Shown in pieces: positions 35,004 through 44,290 of a DNA stretch of 64,000 bases. Both the position numbers and the translations under genes were made by a program. This DNA is from Streptomyces sp. DG1A-41 (GTDB lineage: Bacteria > Actinomycetota > Actinomycetes > Streptomycetales > Streptomycetaceae): NCBI RefSeq assembly GCF_037055355.1, contig NZ_CP146350.1, positions 7,649,001-7,713,000 of the forward strand, read 5' to 3'. Numbering within the stretch: position 1 is the first letter of the stretch; each line of letters opens with the position of its first letter. A model generated the notes under the pieces. It was not told where the DNA came from. It made no database searches and saw only the letters and a program-made list of their open reading frames with translations.

Positions 35004-36095
35004 CTAGGCGACCCGGTACTCCGCCACCTCCTGCGTGCGCAGGGTGAGCCCGTGGCCCACGCCCTGGGTCGGGTGGACCGTACCGCCCGTGGGGTCCAGG
35101 GCGCCGTCGAAGAACAGGTCCTCGATGCGGACGTGGTCGTGGAACCACTCGATGTGCCGGAGGTTGGGGAGCGAGGCGGCCGCCGCCGCGTGGGCGTGCG
35201 GGGCGCAGTGCGCGGAGACCTCCAGGCCGTGGGCCTGGGCCAGGGCGGCCGCGCGCAGGAACTCCGTCAGGCCGCCGCAGCGCGTCGCGTCGATCTGGAG
35301 GCAGTCGACTGACCCGGCCGTGATCATCCGGGCGAAGTAGGGCAGGTCGAACCCGTACTCCCCGGCGGTCACGTCGCACACCACCGCGTCCCGGACCAGC
35401 CTGAGACCCGTCAGGTCGTCCGAGGACACCGGCTCCTCGAACCAGCCCACGCCGTGCTCGGCGAGGACGTGGCCGACACGCACCGCCTGCTTGCGGGTGT
35501 AGGCGCCGTTGGCGTCGACGTACAACTCCGCGTCCGGGCCGATGACATGTCGTGCCGCCCGGACGCGGTGCAGGTCGCGGGCCACCTCGCGGCCCCACCC
35601 CTCACCGATCTTGATCTTGACGCGCGGGATGTGCTGCCCGTGCACCCAGCCGTTCAGCTGTGCGGCCAGATGCGTGTCGTGGTACGTCGTGAAGCCCCCG
35701 CTGCCGTACACCGGCACCCGCTCGTGCCGGACCCCCAGCAGCCGGGCCAGGGGGAGTTCCAGCAGCCGGGCCTTGAGGTCCCACAGGGCGATGTCCAGGG
35801 CCGAGATCGCACAGGACGCGATGCCCGGGCGGCCCGCGTTGCGCACCGAGCGGCACATCGCGTCGTGCACGGCCGGGATGTCCAGGGCGCTCATGCCCTC
35901 GACCAGCGGGGCGAGTTCGGCGGTGAGGAAGTCGCCGACCGGCACCGGGCCGTACGTCCAGCCCGTGCCGGTCGCGTCGCCCGCCGTCACCTCGCAGATC
36001 ACCAGGGTCGTGGCGTCCCAGGCCAGCGTGCCGTCCGCCTCGGGAGCGTCCGTCGGCACCGTGTACACGGACACGACGGGGCGGTGGAGTTCCAT
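35004..36095 (-). CDS. Enolase-superfamily protein (mandelate racemase/muconate lactonising type)
   Basis: 363 residues. The second-strand base motif is KIKIG in VKIKIGEGWG, and the metal ligands appear as Asp in YVDANGAYTRK, Glu in FEEPVSSDDL and Glu in TAGEYGF. The late His in HCAPHAHAAA also fits the superfamily. These features indicate a dehydratase or racemase of sugar acids or amino-acid derivatives, without a firm substrate. It starts 19 bases downstream of the F420-dependent enzyme and is likely its operon partner. Confidence 0.85.
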   Translation of the reverse strand: MELHRPVVSVYTVPTDAPEADGTLAWDATTLVICEVTAGDATGTGWTYGPVPVGDFLTAELAPLVEGMSALDIPAVHDAMCRSVRNAGRPGIASCAISALDIALWDLKARLLELPLARLLGVRHERVPVYGSGGFTTYHDTHLAAQLNGWVHGQHIPRVKIKIGEGWGREVARDLHRVRAARHVIGPDAELYVDANGAYTRKQAVRVGHVLAEHGVGWFEEPVSSDDLTGLRLVRDAVVCDVTAGEYGFDLPYFARMITAGSVDCLQIDATRCGGLTEFLRAAALAQAHGLEVSAHCAPHAHAAAAASLPNLRHIEWFHDHVRIEDLFFDGALDPTGGTVHPTQGVGHGLTLRTQEVAEYRVA

Positions 36096-36114
36096 CGGGT
36101 GGCCCGGCCTTCCG

Positions 36115-37077
36115 TCAGACGGCCTGCTGGAGCTGCGGCAGCACCTTCGTGCGGTAGAAGTCGAAGAAGCCGCGCAGGTCCGGGCCGATCTGGTTGACGT
36201 AGACCCGGTCGAAGCCCGCGTCGGCGAACTGCTTCAGCTCGGCCACGTGCTCGTCCACGTCGTCGCCGCACACCCGGTTCTCCCGCACCATGTCCTCGGT
36301 GACCAGCTGCTGCGCCTGCTCGAAGTGCTTCGGGGAGGGCAGCACCTGGCCCAGCTCGCCGGGCAGCTGCTCGTTCGCCCAGAGCCGGTGGACGGTCTTC
36401 ACGGCCTCGTCGTGGTCGGTGTCGTAGCAGACCTTGGTGCCGCCGCTGACGAGCTTTCCGCCGCCTCCGCCCTTGCGGTACTGCTCCACCATCGTCTCGT
36501 CCGGCTGGATGGTGATGTAGCCGTCGCCGACGCGGGACGCGAGCTGCGTGGCCGCCGGGCCGAAGCCGGAGATGTCGATCGGGATCGGCTCGTCCGGGAC
36601 CGTGTAGAGGCGGGCGTTCTCCACCGTGTAGTGCGGGCCGTGGTGGTTGACCTCTTCGCCGGTGAACAGCCGGCGCATCACCTGGATGGCCTCCTCCAGC
36701 ATGTCCAGACGGACGTAGGCAGGCGGCCAGTGGTCACCCAGGATGTGCTCGTTGAGCGCCTCGCCGGAGCCGACACCGAGCCGGAAGCGGTTGTCCGTCA
36801 TCACCGCGCTGGTCGCCGCGGCCTGCGCCACCACCGCCGGGTGCATCCGCACGGTCGGGCAGGTCACCGCCGTTTCGACCGGCAGGGACACCGCCTCCGA
36901 CAGTGCGCCGATCACCGACCACACGAACGGGCTCTGGCCCTGCTCGTCGTTCCACGGGTGGTAGTGGTCCGAGATCCACAGCGCCTGGAATCCAGCCTGT
37001 TCGGCCATCCGCGCCTGCTCGATCAACTCGGCGGGTCCGTACTGCTCGCACGAGAGGAAGTAACCGTACTCGGGCAT
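36115..37077 (-). CDS. F420-dependent LLM-class oxidoreductase (G6PDH-like subfamily)
   Basis: 320-residue luciferase-like TIM-barrel enzyme that uses coenzyme F420. It opens YGYFLSCEQYGPAELIEQA, with ALWISDHYHPW near the F420 pocket (conserved His) and FRLGVGSGEALNEHILGDHWP typical of the glucose-6-phosphate-dehydrogenase-related group (FGD family). Upstream of the enolase-type gene by 19 bases. Electron donor substrate unknown. Confidence 0.88.
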   Translation of the reverse strand: MPEYGYFLSCEQYGPAELIEQARMAEQAGFQALWISDHYHPWNDEQGQSPFVWSVIGALSEAVSLPVETAVTCPTVRMHPAVVAQAAATSAVMTDNRFRLGVGSGEALNEHILGDHWPPAYVRLDMLEEAIQVMRRLFTGEEVNHHGPHYTVENARLYTVPDEPIPIDISGFGPAATQLASRVGDGYITIQPDETMVEQYRKGGGGGKLVSGGTKVCYDTDHDEAVKTVHRLWANEQLPGELGQVLPSPKHFEQAQQLVTEDMVRENRVCGDDVDEHVAELKQFADAGFDRVYVNQIGPDLRGFFDFYRTKVLPQLQQAV

Positions 37078-37244
37078 GGGGAGTGCCTCCGCGACATCGG
37101 CGGTCCGTATCCCGCACCGGGTACCCGGGCCCCGGTCCGGAAACCGGCGGCGTACGGGCGAGAGGGCCCCGGCGGACGTTTGGTTGCCCTGGCCAGGGGG
37201 ACGCGGAAGGCTCCCGAGCTACGCGACAGCGCCGGAGGCGAACC

Positions 37245-39545
37245 GTGAGTCGACCCCGCATCGTGATCGTCGGTGCCGGCTTCGCCGGGTACCGCACGGC
37301 CCGCACCCTGTCCCGGATCACCCGGGGCCGGGCGCACATCACTGTGCTGAACCCGACCGACTACTTCCTGTATCTGCCCCTGCTGCCCCAGGTCGCCGCC
37401 GGCGTCCTGGAGCCGCGCCGGGTCACGGTCTCCCTCTCGGACACGCTGCCGGACGTACGGCTCGTGCTGGGCGAGGCCGACCGGATCGACCTCGACGGAC
37501 AGACCCTGCACTACACCGGGCCCGAGGGCGACGGCGGCACGCTCGCCTACGACCGGCTGGTGCTCGCCGCCGGCAGCGTCAACAAGCTGCTGCCGATCCC
37601 CGGCGTCGCCGAGTACGCGCACGGCTTCCGGGGGCTGCCGGAGGCGCTGTACCTGCGCGACCACGTGACCCGGCAGGTGGAGCTCGCGGCCGCCGCCGAC
37701 GACTCCAAGTCGTGTGCCGCCCGGTGCACCTTCGTCGTGGTCGGCGCCGGATACACCGGCACCGAGGTCGCCGCGCACGGGCAGATGTTCACCGACGCGC
37801 AGGTCCGCAAGCACCCGCTGCGGCAGGGCATGCGGCCGCGCTGGATGCTGCTGGACGTCGCGCCGCGGGTGCTGCCCGAGATGGACGAGAAGCTGTCCAC
37901 CACCGCCGACCGGGTGCTGCGGCAGCGGGGTGTGGACGTGCGGATGGGCACCTCCGTGAAGGAGGCGACGTCCGACGGGGTGGTGCTGACCGACGGCGAG
38001 TTCGTCGAGACCCGGACGCTCGTGTGGTGCGTGGGCGTGCGGCCCGACCCGCTGGTCGAGTCCCTCGGGCTGCCCATGGAGAAGGGGCGGCTGCTCGTCG
38101 ACCCGCACCTTCAGGTGCCGGGCCGGCCCGAGCTGTTCGCCTGCGGTGACGTGGCCGCAGTGCCGGACCTGGAAAAGCCGGGGAGCTACACGCCGATGAC
38201 CGCGCAGCACGCCTGGCGGCACGGCAAGGTCGCGGCGGAGAACGTCGCCGCCTCGCTCGGCCTCGGCGGCGCGCGCAAGCCCTACCGCCATCGCGACCTG
38301 GGCTTCGTCGTCGACCTGGGCGGTGCGAAGGCCGCCGCCAACCCGTTCGGCGTGCCCCTGTCCGGAGTACCGGCGGGTGCGGTGACGCGGGGCTACCACC
38401 TCGCCGCGATGCCCGGCAACCGCGTCCGGGTCGCCGCCGACTGGCTGCTGGACGCGGTACTGCCGCGCCAGGCCGTGCAGTTGGGGCTCGTCCGGTCCTG
38501 GTCCGTGCCGCTGGACACGTCCTCACCGGAGCTGGCCCGGGTGCCCGGCGGGCCGGAGCAGGGGCAGGAGACGAGCGCCCGGTCGGGGCCTGGGGCGGCG
38601 ATCGCGGCCGACACGCACGACGGGGGGACCGGTGCCGGACCCGGGCAGGGCCGGGCCGGAGACGAACCCGCGAAGGGGCAGCCCGGATCCGGGGCGGCAC
38701 AGGACCGGCCCGGATCCGGGTCCGCGCAGCGCCGGTCGGAGGAGGAGCTGGCCAAGGGCCGCCCCGGTGGCGAGCCGGCCAGGAACTGGCCTTCCGACGA
38801 GCCTGCCAAGGGGCCGGTCGGTGGTGGGTCCGCGAAGGGGCAGCCCGGATCCGGGGTGACGCAGGACCGGCCCGGATCCGGGTCCGCGCAGCGCCGGTCG
38901 GAGGAGGAACTGGCCAAGGGCCGACCGGGCGGCGAGCCGACCAGGAGCCGGCCCACTGACAAGCCTGCCAAGGGACCCGTCGGTGACGAGCCCGCGAAGG
39001 GACCGCCGGGTGAGCCTGCCAGTAACCAGCCCAGGGGTGAGCCCACGAAGGGAGCGCCGGGTGGGCCGACCAGGAGTCAGCCCGGTGGTGAGCCGGCCAG
39101 GAGTCAGCCTGGTGGTGAGCCTGCGAAGGGGCAGCCGGGCGGTGAGCCGGCCAGGAGTCAGCCTGGTGGTGAGCCTGCGAAGGGGCAGCCGGGCGGTGAG
39201 CTGGCCAGGAGTCAGCCTGGTGGTGAGCCTGCGAAGGGGCAGCCGGGCGGTGAGCTGGCCAGGAGTCAGCCTGGTGGTGAGCCTGCGAAGGGGCAGCCGG
39301 GCGGTGAGCTGGCCAGGAGTCAGCCTGGTGGTGAGCCTGCGAAGGGGCAGCCGGGCGGTGAGCCGGCCAGGAGTCAGCCTGGTGGTGAGCCCGCGAAGGG
39401 GCAGCCCGGTGGCGAGTCCGCCAAGAACCAGACCGATGCCACCCCACAGCCCCCGCCCGGCCAGCCACCCCCGGGCCCCGACACCGCCCCCGGCCCCGTC
39501 AAGCGATCCGACGCCCCGGACGACTCCGTGAAAGGAGACTCATGA
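37245..39545 (+). CDS. NDH-2-like FAD/NAD(P) oxidoreductase with repeat-expanded tail
   Basis: 766 residues. Residues 1-425 form a type II NADH dehydrogenase-like flavoprotein: GAGFAG FAD loop near 10, second Rossmann VVVGAGYTGTEVAAH near 165, and LFACGDVAAVP near 300. Residues 426-766 are low-complexity Gly/Pro/Glu/Lys/Gln, made of tandem units (GEPAKGQPG and GELARSQPG type), in frame throughout. A bare NDH-2 is about 430-460 residues, so the tail is an add-on. The GTG follows GGAGG. The final ATGA overlaps the transketolase start. Confidence 0.88.
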   Translation: MSRPRIVIVGAGFAGYRTARTLSRITRGRAHITVLNPTDYFLYLPLLPQVAAGVLEPRRVTVSLSDTLPDVRLVLGEADRIDLDGQTLHYTGPEGDGGTLAYDRLVLAAGSVNKLLPIPGVAEYAHGFRGLPEALYLRDHVTRQVELAAAADDSKSCAARCTFVVVGAGYTGTEVAAHGQMFTDAQVRKHPLRQGMRPRWMLLDVAPRVLPEMDEKLSTTADRVLRQRGVDVRMGTSVKEATSDGVVLTDGEFVETRTLVWCVGVRPDPLVESLGLPMEKGRLLVDPHLQVPGRPELFACGDVAAVPDLEKPGSYTPMTAQHAWRHGKVAAENVAASLGLGGARKPYRHRDLGFVVDLGGAKAAANPFGVPLSGVPAGAVTRGYHLAAMPGNRVRVAADWLLDAVLPRQAVQLGLVRSWSVPLDTSSPELARVPGGPEQGQETSARSGPGAAIAADTHDGGTGAGPGQGRAGDEPAKGQPGSGAAQDRPGSGSAQRRSEEELAKGRPGGEPARNWPSDEPAKGPVGGGSAKGQPGSGVTQDRPGSGSAQRRSEEELAKGRPGGEPTRSRPTDKPAKGPVGDEPAKGPPGEPASNQPRGEPTKGAPGGPTRSQPGGEPARSQPGGEPAKGQPGGEPARSQPGGEPAKGQPGGELARSQPGGEPAKGQPGGELARSQPGGEPAKGQPGGELARSQPGGEPAKGQPGGEPARSQPGGEPAKGQPGGESAKNQTDATPQPPPGQPPPGPDTAPGPVKRSDAPDDSVKGDS
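38671..38994 (+). repeat. Two 162-bp imperfect direct repeats
   Basis: Copy one starts at 38671 and copy two at 38833; both begin CGAAGGGGCAGCCCGGATCC and share most later blocks, such as CGCAGCGCCGGTCGGAGGAG. The unit is exactly three times 54, the period of the array downstream, which suggests one expansion history. Lies within the coding tail, in frame. Confidence 0.85.
39087..39410 (+). repeat. 54-bp tandem array, six copies
   Basis: The unit is 18 codons encoding GEPARSQPG plus GEPAKGQPG, repeated six times with near-identity; only a CCG/CTG change (Pro to Leu) and a few third bases vary. In frame, so copy number can change without disrupting translation. Confidence 0.9.
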
Positions 39546-41389
39546 ACACCGGTGAACTCACCGACCTCGGACAGCAGCTGCGCGTGGACAGCGTCCGCGC
39601 TGCCGCCGCCGCGGGCTCCGGGCACCCGACGTCCTCCATGTCCGCAGCGGACCTGATGGCCGTCCTGCTCGCACGCCACTTCCGCTACGACTTCGACCGC
39701 CCCGCGCACCCCGGCAACGACCGCTTCGTCCTCTCCAAGGGACACGCCTCGCCGCTGCTGTACTCCGCGTACAAGGCGGCCGGCGCCATCGACGACGAGG
39801 AACTGCTCACGTTCCGCAAGCTGGGCAGCCGCCTCGAAGGGCACCCCACACCCCAGCGTCTGCCGTGGGTCGAGACGGCCACCGGCTCGCTCGGGCAGGG
39901 CCTGCCGGTCGGCGTCGGCATCGCGCTCGCGGGCAAGCGGCTGGACCGCACCGGCTACCGCGTGTGGGTGCTGTGCGGCGACAGCGAACTGGCGGAGGGA
40001 TCCGTGTGGGAGGCCGCCGAGCACGCCGGGTACGAGCACCTGGACAACCTCACCGTGATCGTCGACGTCAACCGGCTCGGCCAGCGCGGCCCGACCCGGC
40101 ACGGCCACGACCTGGACGCCTACGCCCGCCGCTTCCAGGCCTTCGACTGGCACACCGTCGAGGTCGACGGGCACGACGTGGACGCGATCGACCGCGCCTA
40201 CGGAGAGGCACTGTCCACCAAGGGCCAGCCCACCGCGATCCTCGCCCGCACGCTGAAGGGAAAGGGCGTCGAAGGTGTCCAGGACCGCGAGGGCCTGCAC
40301 GGCAAGCCGCTGCCCGAGGCCGACGAGGCGATCGCCGAACTCGGCGGCCCGCGCGACATCCGCGTCCGGGTGCAGGAGCCGCCCGCCGCCCGCATGCTGC
40401 ACTCCGTCCACACCGGGAACTTCGAGGTCCCGACCTGGGAGAAGGGCGAGGAGGTCGCCACCCGCAACGCCTTCGGGCAGGCGCTGGCCGCGCTCGGCAC
40501 CGGCCGCGGCGACATCGTCGCCCTCGACGGCGAGGTCGGCGACTCGACCCGCGCCGAGTTCTTCGCCAAGGAGCACCCCGACCGCTACTTCGAGTGCTAC
40601 ATCGCCGAGCAGCAGCTGGTCGCCTCGGCGGTCGGGCTCGCGGCCCGCGGCTGGGTGCCGTACGCCGCCACCTTCGCGGCCTTCCTGACCCGGGCCTACG
40701 ACTTCGTCCGGATGGCGTCCGTCAGCGGCTCCGGCATCAATCTCGTCGGCTCGCACGCGGGCGTCGCCATCGGCCAGGACGGGCCCAGCCAGATGGGCCT
40801 GGAGGATCTGGCGATGATGCGGGCGGTGCACGGCTCGACCGTGCTGTACCCCTGTGACGCCAACCAGACCGCGCGGCTCGTCGGCGCGATGGCCGGCCTG
40901 GAGGGCGTCCGCTACCTGCGCACCTCGCGTGGCGAGAGCCCGGTGATCTACGGTCCGGACGAGGAGTTCCCGGTCGGCGGGAGCAAGGTGCTGCGCTCCT
41001 CCGACCGCGACCGGCTGACCCTCGTAGCGGCCGGCGTCACGGTGCACGGGGCGCTGGCCGCCGCCGACGCCCTGGAGGGGGAAGGCATCCAGGCGCGGGT
41101 GATCGACCTGTACTCGGTGAAGCCCGTCGACCGGGCAACCCTGCGCCGGGCCGCCGAGGAGACCGGCTGCCTGGTGACCGTGGAGGACCACCACCCGGAG
41201 GGCGGCATCGGAGACGCGGTCCTGGAGGCCTTCGCCGACGGACGCCCCGTACCGCGCCTGGTACGGCTGGCCGTGCGGAGCATGCCCGGCTCGGCGTCCC
41301 CGCAGGAGCAGCTGCACGCCGCCGGCATCGACGCCGAGTCCATCGCGGCGGCCGGGCGGCTGCTGGTGGAGGAGGCGGTCGTGCCGTGA
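39542..41389 (+). CDS. Transketolase, single chain
   Basis: 615-residue thiamine diphosphate enzyme of the pentose phosphate cycle. Motifs: AAAAGSGHPTSSMSAADLM, SKGHASPLLYSAYKAAG, the ThDP/Mg site GDSELAEGSVWEAAE with N in VIVDVNRLGQ, and the second-domain GQDGPSQMGLEDLAMMRA. It is closer to the shorter C5-type transketolases than the 690-residue housekeeping enzyme, so may be a paralogue. ATG start overlaps the upstream stop; its own end overlaps the LigD-type gene. Confidence 0.92.
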   Translation: MNTGELTDLGQQLRVDSVRAAAAAGSGHPTSSMSAADLMAVLLARHFRYDFDRPAHPGNDRFVLSKGHASPLLYSAYKAAGAIDDEELLTFRKLGSRLEGHPTPQRLPWVETATGSLGQGLPVGVGIALAGKRLDRTGYRVWVLCGDSELAEGSVWEAAEHAGYEHLDNLTVIVDVNRLGQRGPTRHGHDLDAYARRFQAFDWHTVEVDGHDVDAIDRAYGEALSTKGQPTAILARTLKGKGVEGVQDREGLHGKPLPEADEAIAELGGPRDIRVRVQEPPAARMLHSVHTGNFEVPTWEKGEEVATRNAFGQALAALGTGRGDIVALDGEVGDSTRAEFFAKEHPDRYFECYIAEQQLVASAVGLAARGWVPYAATFAAFLTRAYDFVRMASVSGSGINLVGSHAGVAIGQDGPSQMGLEDLAMMRAVHGSTVLYPCDANQTARLVGAMAGLEGVRYLRTSRGESPVIYGPDEEFPVGGSKVLRSSDRDRLTLVAAGVTVHGALAAADALEGEGIQARVIDLYSVKPVDRATLRRAAEETGCLVTVEDHHPEGGIGDAVLEAFADGRPVPRLVRLAVRSMPGSASPQEQLHAAGIDAESIAAAGRLLVEEAVVP

Positions 41390-42315
41390 GCGGCGGCGAC
41401 GGCACGCGCCGGGTGCGGGCGGGCCGCCGCACCGTGGAGGTCCACCGCCCGGACAAGGTGCTCTTCCCCGGCGGCGGCGACGCCAAGGAGTACACCAAGG
41501 GCGACCTGGTGGACTACCACCGGGCCGTCGCGCCCTTCATGCTGCCGCACCTGCGCGGCCGTCCGCTGATGCTGGAGCGGCACCCGGACGGGCTCGACGG
41601 CCCGCGGTTCATGCAGAAGAACACCCCGGAGAGCTATCCGGAGTGGATCACCCGTGTCGAGGTGGCCAAGGAGGGCGGCACCGTCCGCCACGTCGTCTGC
41701 GACCACAGCGCGACCCTCCTCTATCTGGCCGACCAGGCCAGCATCACCCTGCACCGCTGGCTTTCCCGCGCCGACAGCGTCGACCACCCCGACCGGCTGG
41801 TCTTCGACCTCGACCCGGCGGGGGAGGACTTCGACGCCGTACGGGAGGCCGCCCGGCTGCTGGGGGAGCTGCTGGACGAGCTTCAGCTGCCCTCGGCGCT
41901 GATGACGACCGGATCGCGGGGGCTGCACGTGATCGTGCCGTTGAACGGCCGGAACGACTTCGACGAGGTGCGCTCCTTCGCCCGGGACGTCGCCGACACC
42001 CTCGCCGACGCCCACCCGGACCGGCTCACCACCGCCGCCCGCAAGAAGGACCGCGGTGAGCGGCTCTACCTCGACGTGCAGCGCAACGCCTACGCGCAGA
42101 CCGCCGTCGCGCCGTTCACGGTCCGGCCCCGGCCGGGCGCGCCGGTGGCCACTCCCATCACCTGGGAGCAACTGGACGACCCCGAGCTGCACGCCCGCCG
42201 CTGGACCATCGCCGACGCCGTGGAGCAGGCCCGCACCAACCCCTGGTCGGGCCTGCTGAACCGCGGCCGGGCACTGGGACCGGCCCGGCGGCGGCTGAAC
42301 GCCCTGCGCGGCTGA
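41386..42315 (+). CDS. LigD-type DNA polymerase/primase domain protein
   Basis: 309-residue stand-alone archaeo-eukaryotic primase-type polymerase (LigD POL domain) used in bacterial end joining. Motifs: VHRPDKVLFPGGG at the N-terminus, the metal pair in VFDLDPAGEDF, SRGLHVIVPLNG (nucleotide binding), and the third Asp in YLDVQRNAYAQT. No ligase or nuclease domain is attached and no Ku gene is in view. GTG start overlaps the transketolase stop (GTGA). Partner ligase must lie elsewhere. Confidence 0.92.
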   Translation: MSGGDGTRRVRAGRRTVEVHRPDKVLFPGGGDAKEYTKGDLVDYHRAVAPFMLPHLRGRPLMLERHPDGLDGPRFMQKNTPESYPEWITRVEVAKEGGTVRHVVCDHSATLLYLADQASITLHRWLSRADSVDHPDRLVFDLDPAGEDFDAVREAARLLGELLDELQLPSALMTTGSRGLHVIVPLNGRNDFDEVRSFARDVADTLADAHPDRLTTAARKKDRGERLYLDVQRNAYAQTAVAPFTVRPRPGAPVATPITWEQLDDPELHARRWTIADAVEQARTNPWSGLLNRGRALGPARRRLNALRG

Positions 42316-42406
42316 GCCACACCCGCGTTCCCCGGCGGGTGGCTGATGCATGCGCCCATAGAGGTTTGGTGAACACTCTTGCGGCCACACGAAGGGGGAG
42401 GTGGTC

Positions 42407-42772
42407 ATGTCCAACGCAAAATACCCGCAAGAGTCACAAGATTCACAAAAGGCTCAAAAATCTCAGAATTCACGCAAACCGACTGACAACACGGTCGACG
42501 ACCGGCCGAGCCCCATGGAGGTGCTGCGCCAGGCGCGCGGCCAACTCGAGGAGCTCACCGGCATGACCGCCGAGTCCGTGTCGTCCTTCGAGCAGACCGA
42601 GCACGGCTGGGCTCTGGAGGTCGAGGTCCTCGAACTCGAGCGCGTGCCCGACACGATGAGCCTGCTGGCGAGCTATCAGGTGGAGCTCGACGGCCAAGGG
42701 CAGCTCACGGGTTATCGCCGCGTCCGCCGTTACGAGCGGGGGCGGTCCGACCCGCGAAGGAGCGGTCACTAG
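42407..42772 (+). CDS. gvpO: Gas vesicle protein GvpO
   Basis: First gene of the gas-vesicle operon, 121 residues. The N-terminal 40 residues are polar and Gln/Ser/Lys-rich (AQKSQNSRKPTDN); the conserved domain begins PMEVLRQARGQLEELTG and ends YQVELDGQGQLTGYRRVRRY, as in GvpO. ATG chosen over GTG at 42401 because of the GGGGGAGG ribosome site six bases before it. The 91-base gap upstream holds a weak hairpin near 42316-42343, probably ending the preceding operon. Confidence 0.9.
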   Translation: MSNAKYPQESQDSQKAQKSQNSRKPTDNTVDDRPSPMEVLRQARGQLEELTGMTAESVSSFEQTEHGWALEVEVLELERVPDTMSLLASYQVELDGQGQLTGYRRVRRYERGRSDPRRSGH

Positions 42773-42817
42773 AAGCCCGACCGGACCCGCACCCACAGAC
42801 AAGGAGGGACCTCCGGC

Positions 42818-43252
42818 ATGACAGTCGTACCGGCACAGCAGACCAGCGGCGGAGGCGGCAGCAGCGGTCTCTACGACGTGCTTGAACTTGTTCTGGACAG
42901 GGGGCTCGTCATCGACGCATTCGTGCGAGTCTCCCTGGTCGGCATAGAGATCCTCAAGATCGACGTTCGCGTCGTCGTCGCCAGCGTCGATACTTATCTG
43001 CGCTTCGCCGAGGCGTGTAACCGGCTCGACCTGGAGGCCGGGCCGCGCAAGGACCCGGGCCTGCCCGACCTGGTCGGGGAGATGACCGAGTCCGGTGCGC
43101 GCGGCAAGTCCAAGGGGGCGCTGTCCGGCGCCGCCGAAACCATCTCCGACGCCTTCAAGCAGGCGCGTTCCGAAGGCTCCGAGCAGGAGACCGAGTCCCG
43201 TCCCCGGGCCCGCAAGAGCACGTCCGCCCGCCGGAAGGAGGAGCAGGAGTGA
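42818..43252 (+). CDS. gvpA: Gas vesicle structural protein GvpA
   Basis: Shell protein that assembles into the vesicle ribs. The core, residues about 18-75, reads LYDVLELVLDRGLVIDAFVR then SLVGIEILKIDVRVVVASVD, the GvpA signature. At 144 residues it is about twice the length of cyanobacterial GvpA because of a charged tail (RARKSTSARRKEEQE), a pattern known for actinomycete homologues. Its end overlaps gvpF by 4 bases. Confidence 0.93.
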   Translation: MTVVPAQQTSGGGGSSGLYDVLELVLDRGLVIDAFVRVSLVGIEILKIDVRVVVASVDTYLRFAEACNRLDLEAGPRKDPGLPDLVGEMTESGARGKSKGALSGAAETISDAFKQARSEGSEQETESRPRARKSTSARRKEEQE

Positions 43253-44022
43253 GCACCTACGTCTACGGCGTCGCGGCGAGTTCGCACCCCGGGCTCCCCG
43301 AGGGCATGGGCGGCGTCGGCGACCCGCCACGCCCGGTGCGCATCCTGCGCGAGGGCGAACTGGCGGCCGTCGTCAGTGAGGCGCCCGAAGGGCTGCGGCC
43401 CAAGCGCAAGGATTTGCTCGCCCACCAGAACGTGCTGAGCGAGACGGGCGCGGCCGGCTGTGTGCTGCCCATGCGGTTCGGCAGCGTCGCCCCGGACGAC
43501 AACTCGATTACCGCGGTCCTCGCCGAGCGCGCCGAGCACTACAAGGAGCGCCTGCGGGCCCTGGACGGCCGGGTCGAGTACAACGTCAAGGCCAACCACG
43601 TCGAAGAGGCCGTCCTGCACCAGGTGATGGCCGAGAGCCCGGACATCCGATCTCTCGCGGAGACCAACCGGCAGGCCGGCGGCGGCAGTTACGACGACAA
43701 GATCCGGCTCGGCGAGATGGTCGCGGCCGCGGTCAAGGCCCGGGAGGCCGAGGACGCCGCCGCACTCCAGCGCGTCCTGGAACCGTCCGCCGAGGCCGTG
43801 AGCGTGGGCCCCGAGTCCACCGGCTGGCTGGCCAACGTGTCGTTCCTGGTGGACCGGGAGTCGGCCGAGAACTTCCTGACGGCCGTGGAAGAGGCCCGCA
43901 AGGAACTGCCGCACCTGGAGGTGCGGGTCAACGGACCGCTGCCGCCGTACAGCTTCGTCGAGCCCGGCCCGACCGAGCCGGCGGGCACCGTGGCGAGCGG
44001 CACGGACACCGGAGCGGGGTGA
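43249..44022 (+). CDS. gvpF: Gas vesicle protein GvpF
   Basis: 257-residue GvpF/GvpL-family assembly protein. It opens STYVYGVAASSHPG and contains LPMRFGSVAPDDNSITAVL and ANVSFLVDRESAENFLTAVE, characteristic of the ferredoxin-like domains of this family. Thought to act in nucleating or delivering GvpA. GTG start overlaps gvpA (GTGA). A second family member, gvpL, lies four genes on. Confidence 0.92.
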   Translation: MSTYVYGVAASSHPGLPEGMGGVGDPPRPVRILREGELAAVVSEAPEGLRPKRKDLLAHQNVLSETGAAGCVLPMRFGSVAPDDNSITAVLAERAEHYKERLRALDGRVEYNVKANHVEEAVLHQVMAESPDIRSLAETNRQAGGGSYDDKIRLGEMVAAAVKAREAEDAAALQRVLEPSAEAVSVGPESTGWLANVSFLVDRESAENFLTAVEEARKELPHLEVRVNGPLPPYSFVEPGPTEPAGTVASGTDTGAG

Positions 44023-44026
44023 CGAC

Positions 44027-44290
44027 GTGGGCCTGATCTCGGAGGTGCTGCTGCTGCCGTTCGCACCGGTGCGCGGCAGCGCCTGGGCCATCAGACAGGT
44101 GCTCCAGGAAGCCGAGCGGATCTATTACGACCCCGCCACGATCCGGGCCGAACTGTCCCGGCTTGAGGAGCAGTTGGAGGCCGGTGAGATCACGGACGAA
44201 GAGTTCGACCGCATCGAGGACGAACTCCTCGACCGGTTGGAGATCGCTTCGCGCGGGAGCGCGGGAACGGGCAACGGGACGACACAATGA
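44027..44290 (+). CDS. gvpG: Gas vesicle protein GvpG
   Basis: 87-residue helical protein, opening GLISEVLLLPFAPVRGSAW and containing EEQLEAGEITDEEFDRIED, the GvpG signature. Minor assembly component. GTG start 4 bases after gvpF; stop overlaps the gvpY start (ATGA). Confidence 0.9.
   Translation: MGLISEVLLLPFAPVRGSAWAIRQVLQEAERIYYDPATIRAELSRLEEQLEAGEITDEEFDRIEDELLDRLEIASRGSAGTGNGTTQ

Noticed and set aside
39087..39410. The 54-bp array considered as a CRISPR
   Set aside because: There are no spacers; units are contiguous, in frame and inside a gene, and no cas gene is present.
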